Assembly: GCF_030411995.1 (NCBI RefSeq)
Contig: NZ_JASNRC010000012.1
Location: 157,439-201,080 of the forward strand
DNA: 43,642 bases
Reading direction: 5' to 3'
From: Massilia sp. YIM B02769
Lineage (GTDB): Bacteria; Pseudomonadota; Gammaproteobacteria; Burkholderiales; Burkholderiaceae_D
How positions within the stretch are numbered: position 1 is the stretch's first letter; each line of letters starts with the position of its first letter. Of the stretch, positions 25,617 through 32,695 are shown in pieces. Both the position numbers and the translations under genes were made by a program. The notes under the pieces are model-generated. The model ran no database searches, was not told where the DNA came from, and saw nothing but the letters and a program-made list of their open reading frames with translations.

Positions 25617-25752
25617 GTTAACATCACCATTGCCACCATCGCGCGCTGTTTGCTGTCATTGCGCCAGCCACGGCCCTGCTCGACGGGTGCAGTTGAAAAC
25701 CCGTCAACAAGCCCCAACTGCGGCGGATGTCCTGACCTGGAAAGGAAATCCC

Positions 25753-26508
25753 ATGTTGCCGAGTGCCGAATCGCTGGAAGGAAAACCCGTACCGAGTGTC
25801 GTCTTCAAGACGCGTCCCCACGACGCCTGGCAAGACTTGACGAGCGACGAGCTGTTCAAAGGCAAGACCGTCGTGGTCTTCGCGCTCCCGGGCGCCTATA
25901 CGCCCACCTGTTCCTCGACCCACCTGCCGCGCTTCAATGAACTCGCGCCTGTGCTGCGCGACAACGGCGTCGACGAGATCGTCTGCATTTCCGTGAACGA
26001 TGCCTTCGTCATGAACGAATGGAAGCATGGCCAGGATGCCGACGCGATCACTTTCATCCCCGACGGCAACGGCGATTTTTCGCGCGGCATGGGCATGCTG
26101 GTCGACAAGCGCGACCTCGGCTTTGGCCAGCGTTCCTGGCGCTATTCGATGCTGGTACGCGATGGCGTCATCGAGAAAATGTTCATCGAGGAAGAGGGCG
26201 ATGATGACCCCTTTGCCGTCTCGGATGCCGACACCATGCTCGCGCACATCAACCCGGAGGCACGGGCGCCCGAGCCGATCGTGATGTTCTCGCGTCCCGG
26301 CTGCCCGTTCTGCGCGCGCGCCAAGGCGGCGCTGGCGCGGCATCGCCTGCGGTATACGGATATTTCGCAAAGCCAGAAGATCAATACCAGTGTGCTGCGC
26401 GCCGTCAGCGGCCGCATGACCTGGCCCCAGGTCTTCATTGGCGGCGAGCTGATCGGCGGTGCCGACGAGCTGGACTCGCACCTGGCCCAGCGCATGGCGG
26501 CCGCTTGA
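25753..26508 (+). CDS. Peroxiredoxin-glutaredoxin fusion (hybrid Prx5)
   Basis: The 251-residue protein joins an N-terminal Prx5-type peroxiredoxin (peroxidatic Cys in PGAYTPTCSSTHLP, about residue 57) to a C-terminal glutaredoxin (CPFC in RPGCPFCARAKAAL, about 180, with TWPQVFIGGELIGG). Such hybrids, first characterised in Haemophilus influenzae, reduce peroxides using glutathione. The start at 25753 is behind AAAGGAAA and gives the full family length. An upstream 6-bp inverted repeat (GACGGG...CCCGTC, 25682-25705) has no known role. Confidence 0.93.
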   Translation: MLPSAESLEGKPVPSVVFKTRPHDAWQDLTSDELFKGKTVVVFALPGAYTPTCSSTHLPRFNELAPVLRDNGVDEIVCISVNDAFVMNEWKHGQDADAITFIPDGNGDFSRGMGMLVDKRDLGFGQRSWRYSMLVRDGVIEKMFIEEEGDDDPFAVSDADTMLAHINPEARAPEPIVMFSRPGCPFCARAKAALARHRLRYTDISQSQKINTSVLRAVSGRMTWPQVFIGGELIGGADELDSHLAQRMAAA

Positions 26509-26539
26509 GCACCACCTTGTTACCTGGCGGGAGCCGCTG

Positions 26540-27403
26540 ATGGAAGCCTTGCTGACCGTTTCCGCACTCGTGGCCGCCGGCCTGCTGGCCTGGGCCATCC
26601 CGCGCTGGCGCCTGCGCCGCGCCCTGTCCGCGCCGCTGCCGCCGGCGGCGCTGGACACGCTGGCGCGCAATGTCGAGCAATACCGCGGCATGGACGCCGC
26701 GCAGCGCAGCCGCCTCGAGCGCCTGGTGCGCCGCTTCCTGCACGAAAAAACCTTTGTCGGCTGTGCCGGCCTGGACATCACCGACGAGATGCGGGTGACG
26801 ATCGCCGGCCAGGCTTGCCTGCTGCTGCTCGGCACCAAAGGCGAGCTGGTCTACCCGACCCTGCATTCGGTGCTGGTCTATCCCGGCGCCTTCCTGGTGC
26901 CGCGGCGCCAGGTCGACGAGGCCGGCGTCGTCAGCGAGGAGCGCCAGGACTTGCTGGGCGAATCCTGGGGCGACGGACGCGTGATCCTGTCCTGGGACCA
27001 CGTGCGGCGCGCGGGCGGCGACGACCCCGGCCACAATGTGGTGCTGCACGAGTTCGCCCACCAGCTCGACAGCGAATCCGGCAGCACCAACGGCGCACCC
27101 TATCTCGGCAGCGCCGAGCGCTACCGCAGCTGGTCGGAAGTGCTGTCGCGCGACTTCGACGCCTTGCGCCACGACGCCTGGTTCGGCCAGCAGGGCGTGC
27201 TCGATCATTATGGCGCCACCAATCCGGCCGAATTCTTCGCGGTGGCGACCGAAGCCTTTTTCGAGCAGCCGCACCGGCTGGCCGAGCGGCATACTGCCCT
27301 GTTCGAGGAGTTCCTGAAGTATTACCGGGTCGACCCGTGCGCCTGGAGCGCACCGCCGGCGCCGGTGCCGGACTATGGGATGGTCTACGGGCAATGGCAA
27401 TAG
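26540..27403 (+). CDS. mtfA: MtfA-family zinc peptidase (M90)
   Basis: The 287-residue protein has a short N-terminal hydrophobic segment (ALLTVSALVAAGLLAWAIP) and then the M90 domain. The zinc motif HEFAHQLD (HExxH) follows the conserved SWDHVRRAGGDDPGHNVVL, and a downstream NPAEFFAVATEAFFEQP segment supplies the third ligand region. E. coli MtfA binds the repressor Mlc and has aminopeptidase activity; whether that partnership holds here is unknown. The ATG follows GCGGGAG. The gene starts 31 bp after the peroxiredoxin fusion. Confidence 0.9.
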   Translation: MEALLTVSALVAAGLLAWAIPRWRLRRALSAPLPPAALDTLARNVEQYRGMDAAQRSRLERLVRRFLHEKTFVGCAGLDITDEMRVTIAGQACLLLLGTKGELVYPTLHSVLVYPGAFLVPRRQVDEAGVVSEERQDLLGESWGDGRVILSWDHVRRAGGDDPGHNVVLHEFAHQLDSESGSTNGAPYLGSAERYRSWSEVLSRDFDALRHDAWFGQQGVLDHYGATNPAEFFAVATEAFFEQPHRLAERHTALFEEFLKYYRVDPCAWSAPPAPVPDYGMVYGQWQ

Positions 27404-27408
27404 ACAGT

Positions 27409-27450
27409 GTGCGTTTGCGTACAGAGCAAGCAGCCCAGCAGGAGCATGCT
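27409..27450 (+). promoter_or_regulatory. Palindromic box and -10 before the glycine-zipper stress gene
   Basis: GTGCG-TTTG-CGTAC (27409-27422) is an exact match, starting six bases after the MtfA stop codon. CATGCT (27445-27450) lies 22 bp downstream and the ATG is 55 bp from the box. Confidence 0.5.
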
Positions 27451-27477
27451 GCTGTCATTACGACGCAGGAGAATGCC

Positions 27478-28032
27478 ATGTCTACCATCATTGCAGGACA
27501 CTTTGAACTCCAGGACGAAGTCGACACGGCGCGCCGCGCCCTGGCCGAGGCCGGGTTCTCCCAGGAGCGCATCAGCGGGTTTTATCTCAGCCAGGCCGGC
27601 CAGCACGACATGACCCCGATCGGTGGCGACAACCTGCACTCGCCAGGCGCCAAGGAAACCCCGGTCGGCGTGGTGCAGGGGGCGGCCACCGGCGGCGCCA
27701 TCGGCGCGGCGGTCGGCACGGCCACGGTGCCGCTGACCGGACCGGCCGGCCCCATCGTCGGCGGCCTGGTCGGCGCCCACGTCGGCTCGCTGTTCAGCTT
27801 TTCCAAGATGAAGGAAGCCGGCGAGCATGAAGAGGGCGGGCGCGCCCCGATCGAGCAGCGCAAGGCCGGGATGCTGGTGGCCGTCGCGTTCGACGAGGCC
27901 GGCGACGAAGGCCGTGCGGTCGAGGTGCTGCGCCGGCTGGGTGCGGTGCAGATCGAGCGTGCACGCGGCAACATCGTCAACGGCGACTGGGCCGATTTCG
28001 ACCCGTCGCAAGCGCCGGATATCGTGCACTGA
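27478..28032 (+). CDS. Glycine-zipper protein with general-stress (17M-like) N-terminus
   Basis: The 184-residue protein begins MSTIIAGHFELQDEVDTARRALAEAGFSQERISGFYL, which resembles the small N-terminal domain of general-stress-protein-17M-type proteins. A glycine zipper follows (GVVQGAATGGAIGAAVGTATVPLTGPAGPIVGGLVGAHVG), then a region that echoes the N-terminal fold (MLVAVAFDEAGDEGRAVEVLRRLGAVQIERARG). No signal peptide is seen, so a cytoplasmic or inner-membrane place is likely. The ATG is behind CAGGAGA. It has its own box and terminator and is monocistronic. Confidence 0.78.
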   Translation: MSTIIAGHFELQDEVDTARRALAEAGFSQERISGFYLSQAGQHDMTPIGGDNLHSPGAKETPVGVVQGAATGGAIGAAVGTATVPLTGPAGPIVGGLVGAHVGSLFSFSKMKEAGEHEEGGRAPIEQRKAGMLVAVAFDEAGDEGRAVEVLRRLGAVQIERARGNIVNGDWADFDPSQAPDIVH

Positions 28033-28056
28033 GTGTGCACTGAACCTGTTGTTTGT

Positions 28057-28084
28057 CGCACGGCCAGCGTGCCGTGCGGCTTTT
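28057..28084 (+). terminator. Terminator of the glycine-zipper stress gene
   Basis: CGCACGGC (28057-28064) pairs with GCCGTGCG (28071-28078) and is followed by GCTTTT, 25 bp after the stop codon. Confidence 0.8.
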
Positions 28085-28089
28085 CTGGT

Positions 28090-28130
28090 TTGATCTATCT
28101 CAATGTTCCCAGGAGCAGCGCTCCTAGACT
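28090..28130 (+). promoter_or_regulatory. Fnr/Dnr-like box and -10 before phbB
   Basis: TTGAT-CTAT-CTCAA (28090-28103) differs from the Fnr consensus TTGAT-N4-ATCAA at one base. TAGACT (28125-28130) follows after 21 bp, as in class II Fnr promoters. A short palindrome (AGGAGC-N3-GCTCCT) lies between. Confidence 0.5.
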
Positions 28131-28171
28131 TGTCCGTTCCGGCCGCTTGGCCGTCGACAAGGGGGGCAAGA

Positions 28172-28918
28172 ATGGAAGAGAAACGCGTAGCATTGGTGAC
28201 CGGCGGCATGGGCGGCCTCGGCACCGCCTTGTGCCGCCGCCTGCATGACGCGGGCTTTGCGGTCGCACTCACTTACTCGCCGGGCAATCCCGCGCCCGAA
28301 GGCTGGCTGGCCGCCCAGCGCGACGAAGCCTACCGCTTCAGCGCCTATCGGCTCGACGTCACCGACCACGATGCCTGCGCGGCGACCGTGGCGCAACTGC
28401 TGGACGAGCTGGGCCGGGTCGACGTGCTGGTGAACAATGCCGGCATCACGCGCGAACGCAGCCTGCGCAAGATGACGCTCGACGACTGGCGCGCCGTGCT
28501 GTCCACCAACCTCGACAGCGTGTTCAACATGAGCAAGCAGGTGATCGAGACCATGGCCAACCGGCGCTGGGGCCGCATCGTGAACATTTCCTCGGTGAAC
28601 GCGAACGCCGGCGCCTTCGGCCAGGTGAACTACGCCGCCGCCAAGGCCGGCATGCATGGCTTCACCAAGGCGCTGGCGCTGGAAATGGCGCGCCATGGCG
28701 TGACCGTGAACACGGTGTCGCCGGGCTACCTGCGCACGAAGATGGTCAGCGCCGTGCCCGCCGATATCATGCAGGGCAAGATCCTGCCGCAAATTCCGGT
28801 CGGGCGCCTGGGCGAGCCGGACGAAGTGGCGGCGCTGGTGGCTTACCTGTGCTCGGACGCGGCCGGTTTCGTGACCGGCGCCGACATCGCCATCAACGGC
28901 GGCCAGCACATGCGCTGA
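28172..28918 (+). CDS. phbB: Acetoacetyl-CoA reductase
   Basis: The 248-residue short-chain dehydrogenase has the NADP-binding TGGMGGLGTA near the N-terminus, NNAGITRERSLRKM, the catalytic Ser in NISSVNANAG, and YAAAK. The stretches MTLDDWRAVLSTNLDSVFNMSKQVIE and VSPGYLRTKMVSAVP are typical of PhbB/PhaB. It reduces acetoacetyl-CoA to (R)-3-hydroxybutyryl-CoA for polyhydroxybutyrate. The synthase and thiolase genes are not in the window. The ATG at 28172 follows AAGGGGGG. Confidence 0.9.
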   Translation: MEEKRVALVTGGMGGLGTALCRRLHDAGFAVALTYSPGNPAPEGWLAAQRDEAYRFSAYRLDVTDHDACAATVAQLLDELGRVDVLVNNAGITRERSLRKMTLDDWRAVLSTNLDSVFNMSKQVIETMANRRWGRIVNISSVNANAGAFGQVNYAAAKAGMHGFTKALALEMARHGVTVNTVSPGYLRTKMVSAVPADIMQGKILPQIPVGRLGEPDEVAALVAYLCSDAAGFVTGADIAINGGQHMR

Positions 28919-28937
28919 CGCCGGGCGCAGCGGAAGC

Positions 28938-29306
28938 TCAGCGTTTCTCGAAGCGCGTCTGGCAGGCAATGCACAGGCGCGCTTCGGGTCGGGCCTGCAG
29001 GCGCGAATAGCCGATGTCGTTGCCGCATTCCTCGCACAAGCCATAGCTTCCGTCCTCGAACTTGGCGAGGGCATGGCGCAGTACCTGGATCTGGGCCGCG
29101 TGGTTGCCGGCCGCTTCCAGGGCCAGGTCGTTCAGCAGGCGCACGGTGGCCTTGTCGGCGGGCGAGGTTTCGACTTCGGGGACGGGCAGGTCGCGCGCGC
29201 CTTCCGGTGCCGCTTCCCTGACGTCATCGAGGCCGCTCAGCGCGGCAAGCCGCGCCTCGAGCGTGGCGCGCAACTGCGCCAACTGGCCTGCGTCGAGGGC
29301 GGTCAT
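28938..29306 (-). CDS. DksA/TraR-type zinc-finger protein
   Basis: The 122-residue protein has an N-terminal helical region (LAQLRATLEARLAALSGL) and a helical hairpin. A C-terminal zinc finger follows (CEECGNDIGYSRLQARPEARLCIAC, two CxxC pairs). This matches small DksA/TraR-family proteins that bind the RNA polymerase secondary channel. The residues at the coiled-coil tip are EGARDLPVPEVETS, unlike the DxxDxA of true DksA, so activity may differ. Starts at 29306 and 29321 are both possible, neither with a clear Shine-Dalgarno sequence; the shorter is given. Confidence 0.8.
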   Translation of the reverse strand: MTALDAGQLAQLRATLEARLAALSGLDDVREAAPEGARDLPVPEVETSPADKATVRLLNDLALEAAGNHAAQIQVLRHALAKFEDGSYGLCEECGNDIGYSRLQARPEARLCIACQTRFEKR

Positions 29307-29395
29307 GGCGAGGGGGCGCATCTCAGGACCGCAGCGCGACCGGGCGTTGCGCAGCTTGCGTGCTTATTCGAGGCAAAGGAAAGCGGTCCATTGCG

Positions 29396-29425
29396 CACTC
29401 CCCACATGACGATGTGGGACCAGTG
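29396..29425. repeat. Hairpin upstream of the DksA-like gene
   Basis: CCCACAT (29401-29407) pairs with ATGTGGG (29412-29418) around GACG, extended by CACT...AGTG. It is 90 bp before the DksA-like start and might be an operator or leader structure. Confidence 0.35.
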
Positions 29426-29450
29426 TAGCGCGATGCGCGAAGGATGAACA

Positions 29451-29470
29451 TGGGCGCACGCGTGCGCCCA
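29451..29470. repeat. Perfect 20-bp palindrome
   Basis: TGGGCGCACG (29451-29460) is followed directly by its exact reverse complement (29461-29470). It lies 42 bp after the stop codon of the gene ending at 29512 and has no T-run. Confidence 0.5.
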
Positions 29471-29511
29471 GGACAGCGAGGGCGGGCAGGCCCGGTCGGG
29501 CTGCGCCGGCG

Positions 29512-30117
29512 TCAGGCGCTCTTGCTGGCCGGGGGCGGCGGCTGGTTGGCCTGGATCGCCGCCATGTGCGCGCGGATCCTGTCGAGGGCGCCGACCACCG
29601 AGGCGGCTTGCCCGGTGGCGGCGGCCCCGGCCAGTTGCAGCAGGCCGCCCACCAGGCCGGTGACGTCGCCGATCAGGGTGATCTTGCGGATCTTTTCGGC
29701 CGCCTCGGTCGTCAGGGCGATCACGCTGCGCTGCGACTTGCCGAGCGACTTCACGATATAGGTGGCGGCATCGGCGTACAGGCCGTTGGCGCGCTGGCGC
29801 AGCACGACTTCGTCGTCGAGCAGGGCGCGGGCGGCCGCCTGCACCGCGTCCGGCACCGTGCGGCCCTCGTAGGCGCGGATATCGCGCATGATGCGTTCGT
29901 GCAGCTGGTCTGCGCAGGCGGACAATTGATCGGCCAGTTCGACGATCTGGGCGACGCTGGCCAGGCCGCTGCCTCCTCCGTTGTCCGCTTGCGCGCTGGC
30001 CGGCGCGGCGCTTGCCGCTACCGTGGTGTCATCCGCGGCGGTGTGCGCCGTGGATTGCCCGGCAGCCTGTGCCGCTGCCCCGGCCGTGCCCGCTGTTGTC
30101 CCCGTCTGCTTGTCCAT
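29512..30117 (-). CDS. Hypothetical helical protein
   Basis: The 201-residue protein has a low-complexity Ala/Thr-rich N-terminus of about 45 residues. A helical domain (VAQIVELADQLSACADQLHERIMRDIRAYEG...) and a Gly/Ala-rich hydrophobic stretch (KITLIGDVTGLVGGLLQLAGAAATGQAASVVGAL) follow. I do not recognise the family. No signal peptide is evident. It starts 15 bp after the lipoprotein gene at 30133-30990, with an AAGGAGAAGG site, so the two form an operon and probably act together. Confidence 0.7.
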   Translation of the reverse strand: MDKQTGTTAGTAGAAAQAAGQSTAHTAADDTTVAASAAPASAQADNGGGSGLASVAQIVELADQLSACADQLHERIMRDIRAYEGRTVPDAVQAAARALLDDEVVLRQRANGLYADAATYIVKSLGKSQRSVIALTTEAAEKIRKITLIGDVTGLVGGLLQLAGAAATGQAASVVGALDRIRAHMAAIQANQPPPPASKSA

Positions 30118-30132
30118 GCCTTCTCCTTGAGA

Positions 30133-30990
30133 TCAGTCGCCCGACAGGCCGTCGCGGATCATCCGCAAGTCCCGCGCGTAATTGCCCAGCATGCGGCGCA
30201 CGTCCGCCTCCGACAGCTTGTGCAGGTTCTCGCGCAGCTTCTGGTGCCCGAGCGCCACTTTCGTCAGGCCCTGCAGCGCCAGGTCGTAGCGGCGGTCGAT
30301 GAGCTTGTATTCGCTGGACTTGTTCAGGTAATGCACCTTGGCCAGCGTAACCAGCATGCGGTCGCTGCTCCTGGTGTTGAACGGCAGCTCGACGTCGAAG
30401 ATGCCGAGCACGGTCTTCTTCTCATTCTCGTTGGTCTTGTAATACAGGCGGGTGAGCGAGATCATGGCCTCCAGCAGCACCTGGACGTCGGCGTCGCCGT
30501 CGCGCACCATGGTTTCCACGCTGCGGTTCTGGTAGCCCGAGGCGATCACCCGCGTCAGCAGGCGCGTCAGGCCGGTGTAGGCGGCGATGTGGCGCTGCTG
30601 CAGGGCCGATTCGGTGTTCGCCTTCAGGCCATTGCCGAGGTCGTCGATGCGTTCGGATAAATCGTAGCGGGTGTCGCCGGCCAGCAGGCTCAGCGTTTGC
30701 ATGTAGAGCACCACCGCCTTTTTCACGCTGACGAAGTCTTCGTAGACGGCGCGGCGCTTGGCGTCGTTATCGCGCGCCAGCTTGTCGGCGGCCGCCGGCA
30801 AATAGGGCTGTTCGCGCTCGTAGGTGTCGCGGTAGCGGCGCGAGAGTTCGGCGTAGCCGCCCAGGCGCGCCGAGGCGTCGGCGAATTCGCGCACTTCGGT
30901 CAGGCTGACGGGACCGTTGGTGGTCGCGCAGCCGCCCAGGAACAGGCTGAGGCCAAGCAGGGCGGTGGCGACGAGACGGGAAGTGTTCAT
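30133..30990 (-). CDS. Hypothetical lipoprotein
   Basis: The 285-residue protein has a lipoprotein signal (LFLGGC) and an all-helical body. The body includes RRYRDTYEREQPYLPAAADKLARDND, VLYMQTLSLLAGDTRYDLSERIDDLGNGLK, LTRLYYKTNENEKKTVLGIFDVELPFN and a C-terminal LHKLSEADVRRMLGNYARDLRMIRDGL. The protein family is unknown to me. The ATG follows GAGAGGA. It is the first gene of a two-gene operon. Confidence 0.72.
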   Translation of the reverse strand: MNTSRLVATALLGLSLFLGGCATTNGPVSLTEVREFADASARLGGYAELSRRYRDTYEREQPYLPAAADKLARDNDAKRRAVYEDFVSVKKAVVLYMQTLSLLAGDTRYDLSERIDDLGNGLKANTESALQQRHIAAYTGLTRLLTRVIASGYQNRSVETMVRDGDADVQVLLEAMISLTRLYYKTNENEKKTVLGIFDVELPFNTRSSDRMLVTLAKVHYLNKSSEYKLIDRRYDLALQGLTKVALGHQKLRENLHKLSEADVRRMLGNYARDLRMIRDGLSGD

Positions 30991-31098
30991 CGGGTCCTCT
31001 CAAGCGGCAAAGATGCCGACCGGAAAGTACCCATTCTGGCAAACGGCGCATGCAGCGGCGTTGCAGTTGGTCAACTCATTCGTTGACGGTGTTGCGCC

Positions 31099-31464
31099 TT
31101 ATGCCAGCTTGGACAGATCGAAGTGGGGATTCTCGATGATGCCGAACAGATTGCCATACGGGTCGCGGATGGTGGCGACCTTGATGCCGTCGCCGACGTC
31201 CTCCACCGGCGACTCGACCGTGGCGCCCAGGCCTTCCAGGCGCGCGACTTCGGCGCGTGCATCCGGCGTGCCCCAGTAGGCGGTGGCGCCGGCACTGCCG
31301 GGCACGCCATCTGGCACCAGGCCGAGCTCGAAGCCGCCGACCTCGAAGCCGACATAGAAGGGCTGGTCGAAGTAGGGCGCCTTGTCGAGCACGCGGCGGT
31401 ACCACTCGGTTGCCTCGCTCAATTGCGTGACGGGATAGATGACGGTGCGCAGTCCCTGGATCAT
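31099..31464 (-). CDS. VOC-family (glyoxalase-like) protein
   Basis: The 121-residue protein is a single glyoxalase/bleomycin-resistance fold: IYPVTQLSEATEWYRRVLDKAPYFDQPFYVGFEVGGFELGLVP, then ATAYWGTPDARAEVARLEGLGATVESPVEDVGDGIKVATIRDPYGNLFGIIENPHF. The family's metal-binding Glu may be that in IIENPH, but the metal set is incomplete, so catalytic activity is uncertain. The ATG follows GGAGACC. It stands alone. Confidence 0.85.
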   Translation of the reverse strand: MIQGLRTVIYPVTQLSEATEWYRRVLDKAPYFDQPFYVGFEVGGFELGLVPDGVPGSAGATAYWGTPDARAEVARLEGLGATVESPVEDVGDGIKVATIRDPYGNLFGIIENPHFDLSKLA

Positions 31465-31544
31465 GGCGGTCTCCGGTATTGATCAGCAGACAATCCTGCC
31501 GCAACGCCTGCGGCTTGTCCAGCTTTGCAGTTTTTGACTGCCGG

Positions 31545-32324
31545 TCAGCCGGCCAGTTCCGTACGCCAGGCCAGGCCTTGCGCGGTATCACCCTGCGGGT
31601 TGTATTCGCAGCCGATCCAGCCGGCATAGCCGAGTTCGTCCAGCAAACGGAACAGGTAGGGGTAGTTGATTTCGCCGCTGCCCGGTTCGTGGCGGCCCGG
31701 CACGTCGGCCAGCTGGATGTGGCGGATCACGGGCAGCAGGGTGCGTAGGCTATTGGCCAGGTCGCCTTCCATGCGCTGCATGTGGTAGATGTCGAATTGC
31801 AGGAAGAGATTGTCGGCGCCGCATTTTTCGATGATGGCGGCGGCCTGGCGCGAGCCGGTCAGGAAATAGCCGGGCATATCGCGGTCGTTGATCGGCTCGA
31901 TCAGGAGGTCGATCTGCTTTTCTTTCAGCTTGGCGGCGGCGAACTGCAGGTTGGCGACGTAGGTGGCATGGGCGCGTTCCTGCGGTACGTTCGGCGGAAT
32001 CTTGCCTGCCATGCAGTGCAGCTGCCTGACGCCGAGTTCTTCGGCGTAATCGAGGGCGAGGGCGACGCTGTCCTGGAATTCGCCGATGCGGCGCGGGTCG
32101 CAGGCCATGCCACGGTCGCCGGCTGCCCAGTCGCCGGGCGGGAAATTGTGCAGGACCAGTTGCAGGCCGTAACGCGCCAGGCGGCCGCTGATCCAGTCGG
32201 GCTCGCAGGCGTAGGGGAAGAGGAATTCGACTGCATCGAAGCCGGCCGTCCGCGCCGCTGCGAAGCGGTCGAGGAAGCTGAGCTCTGGGAACAGCGTGCT
32301 CAGGTTGGCGGCGAATCTTGGCAT
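31545..32324 (-). CDS. hyi: Hydroxypyruvate isomerase-family protein
   Basis: The 259-residue TIM-barrel protein shows the Hyi/OtnI pattern: RFAANLSTLFPELSFLDRFAAARTAGFDAVEFLFPY, LHNFPPGDWAAGDRGMACDPRR, LLIEPINDRDMPGYFL, LQFDIYHMQRMEGDLA and HIQLADVPGRHEPGSGEINY. These residues contribute metal ligands (Glu in EPIN, Asp in FDIYH, His in HIQLAD). It converts hydroxypyruvate to tartronate semialdehyde, or acts on a 2-oxo-tetronate if it is OtnI. No glyoxylate or tetronate genes are next to it. The ATG at 32324 has a weak site. Confidence 0.85.
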   Translation of the reverse strand: MPRFAANLSTLFPELSFLDRFAAARTAGFDAVEFLFPYACEPDWISGRLARYGLQLVLHNFPPGDWAAGDRGMACDPRRIGEFQDSVALALDYAEELGVRQLHCMAGKIPPNVPQERAHATYVANLQFAAAKLKEKQIDLLIEPINDRDMPGYFLTGSRQAAAIIEKCGADNLFLQFDIYHMQRMEGDLANSLRTLLPVIRHIQLADVPGRHEPGSGEINYPYLFRLLDELGYAGWIGCEYNPQGDTAQGLAWRTELAG

Positions 32325-32418
32325 GGCGGGTCTCGGATGTTGACAGTCCGCTATCCTAGCATTCGGGGTGAAAAGCTGCCGGGGTGGGGCAATCGTGTGG
32401 ACGGCACGCGGCTGCAAC

Positions 32419-32609
32419 CGTACGGTGGGCACGGCGTGCCCACGCGGAAGCTTGCGTGGTGATTGCAGGCTTAGAACCCTGGCAGCCGCGTGTCGCCGGT
32501 GCGTCCTCGGGCATACCGCGAACACGGCATCAGGCGGCAGGTCGCATCACCGCGTTCGGACGATAACGCAGCATCAGCTTCCGCGTGGGCACGGCGTGCC
32601 CACCGTACG
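32419..32609. repeat. REPIN-like element with 34-bp inverted arms
   Basis: The left arm (32419-32452) and right arm (32576-32609) are inverted and differ at one central base. Each contains a near-palindromic GTGGGCACGGCGTGCCCAC. The 123-bp interior has further partial inversions (GTGGTGATTGC with GCATCACCGC). It fills the 371-bp gap between hyi and rhlE, with no gene visible. Confidence 0.88.
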
Positions 32610-32636
32610 CTTGAGGTCAACCTACTTCGTGAGCCA

Positions 32637-32674
32637 ATAAAAAAAGGACAGGCAGGCATCCCGGTCCTGTCCTT
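32637..32674 (-). terminator. Terminator of rhlE
   Basis: AAGGACAGG (32644-32652) pairs with CCTGTCCTT (32666-32674); the minus strand continues into a T-run. It lies about 20 bp after the stop codon. Confidence 0.85.
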
Positions 32675-32695
32675 CTCGGCAAACGCTGGCGCCGA

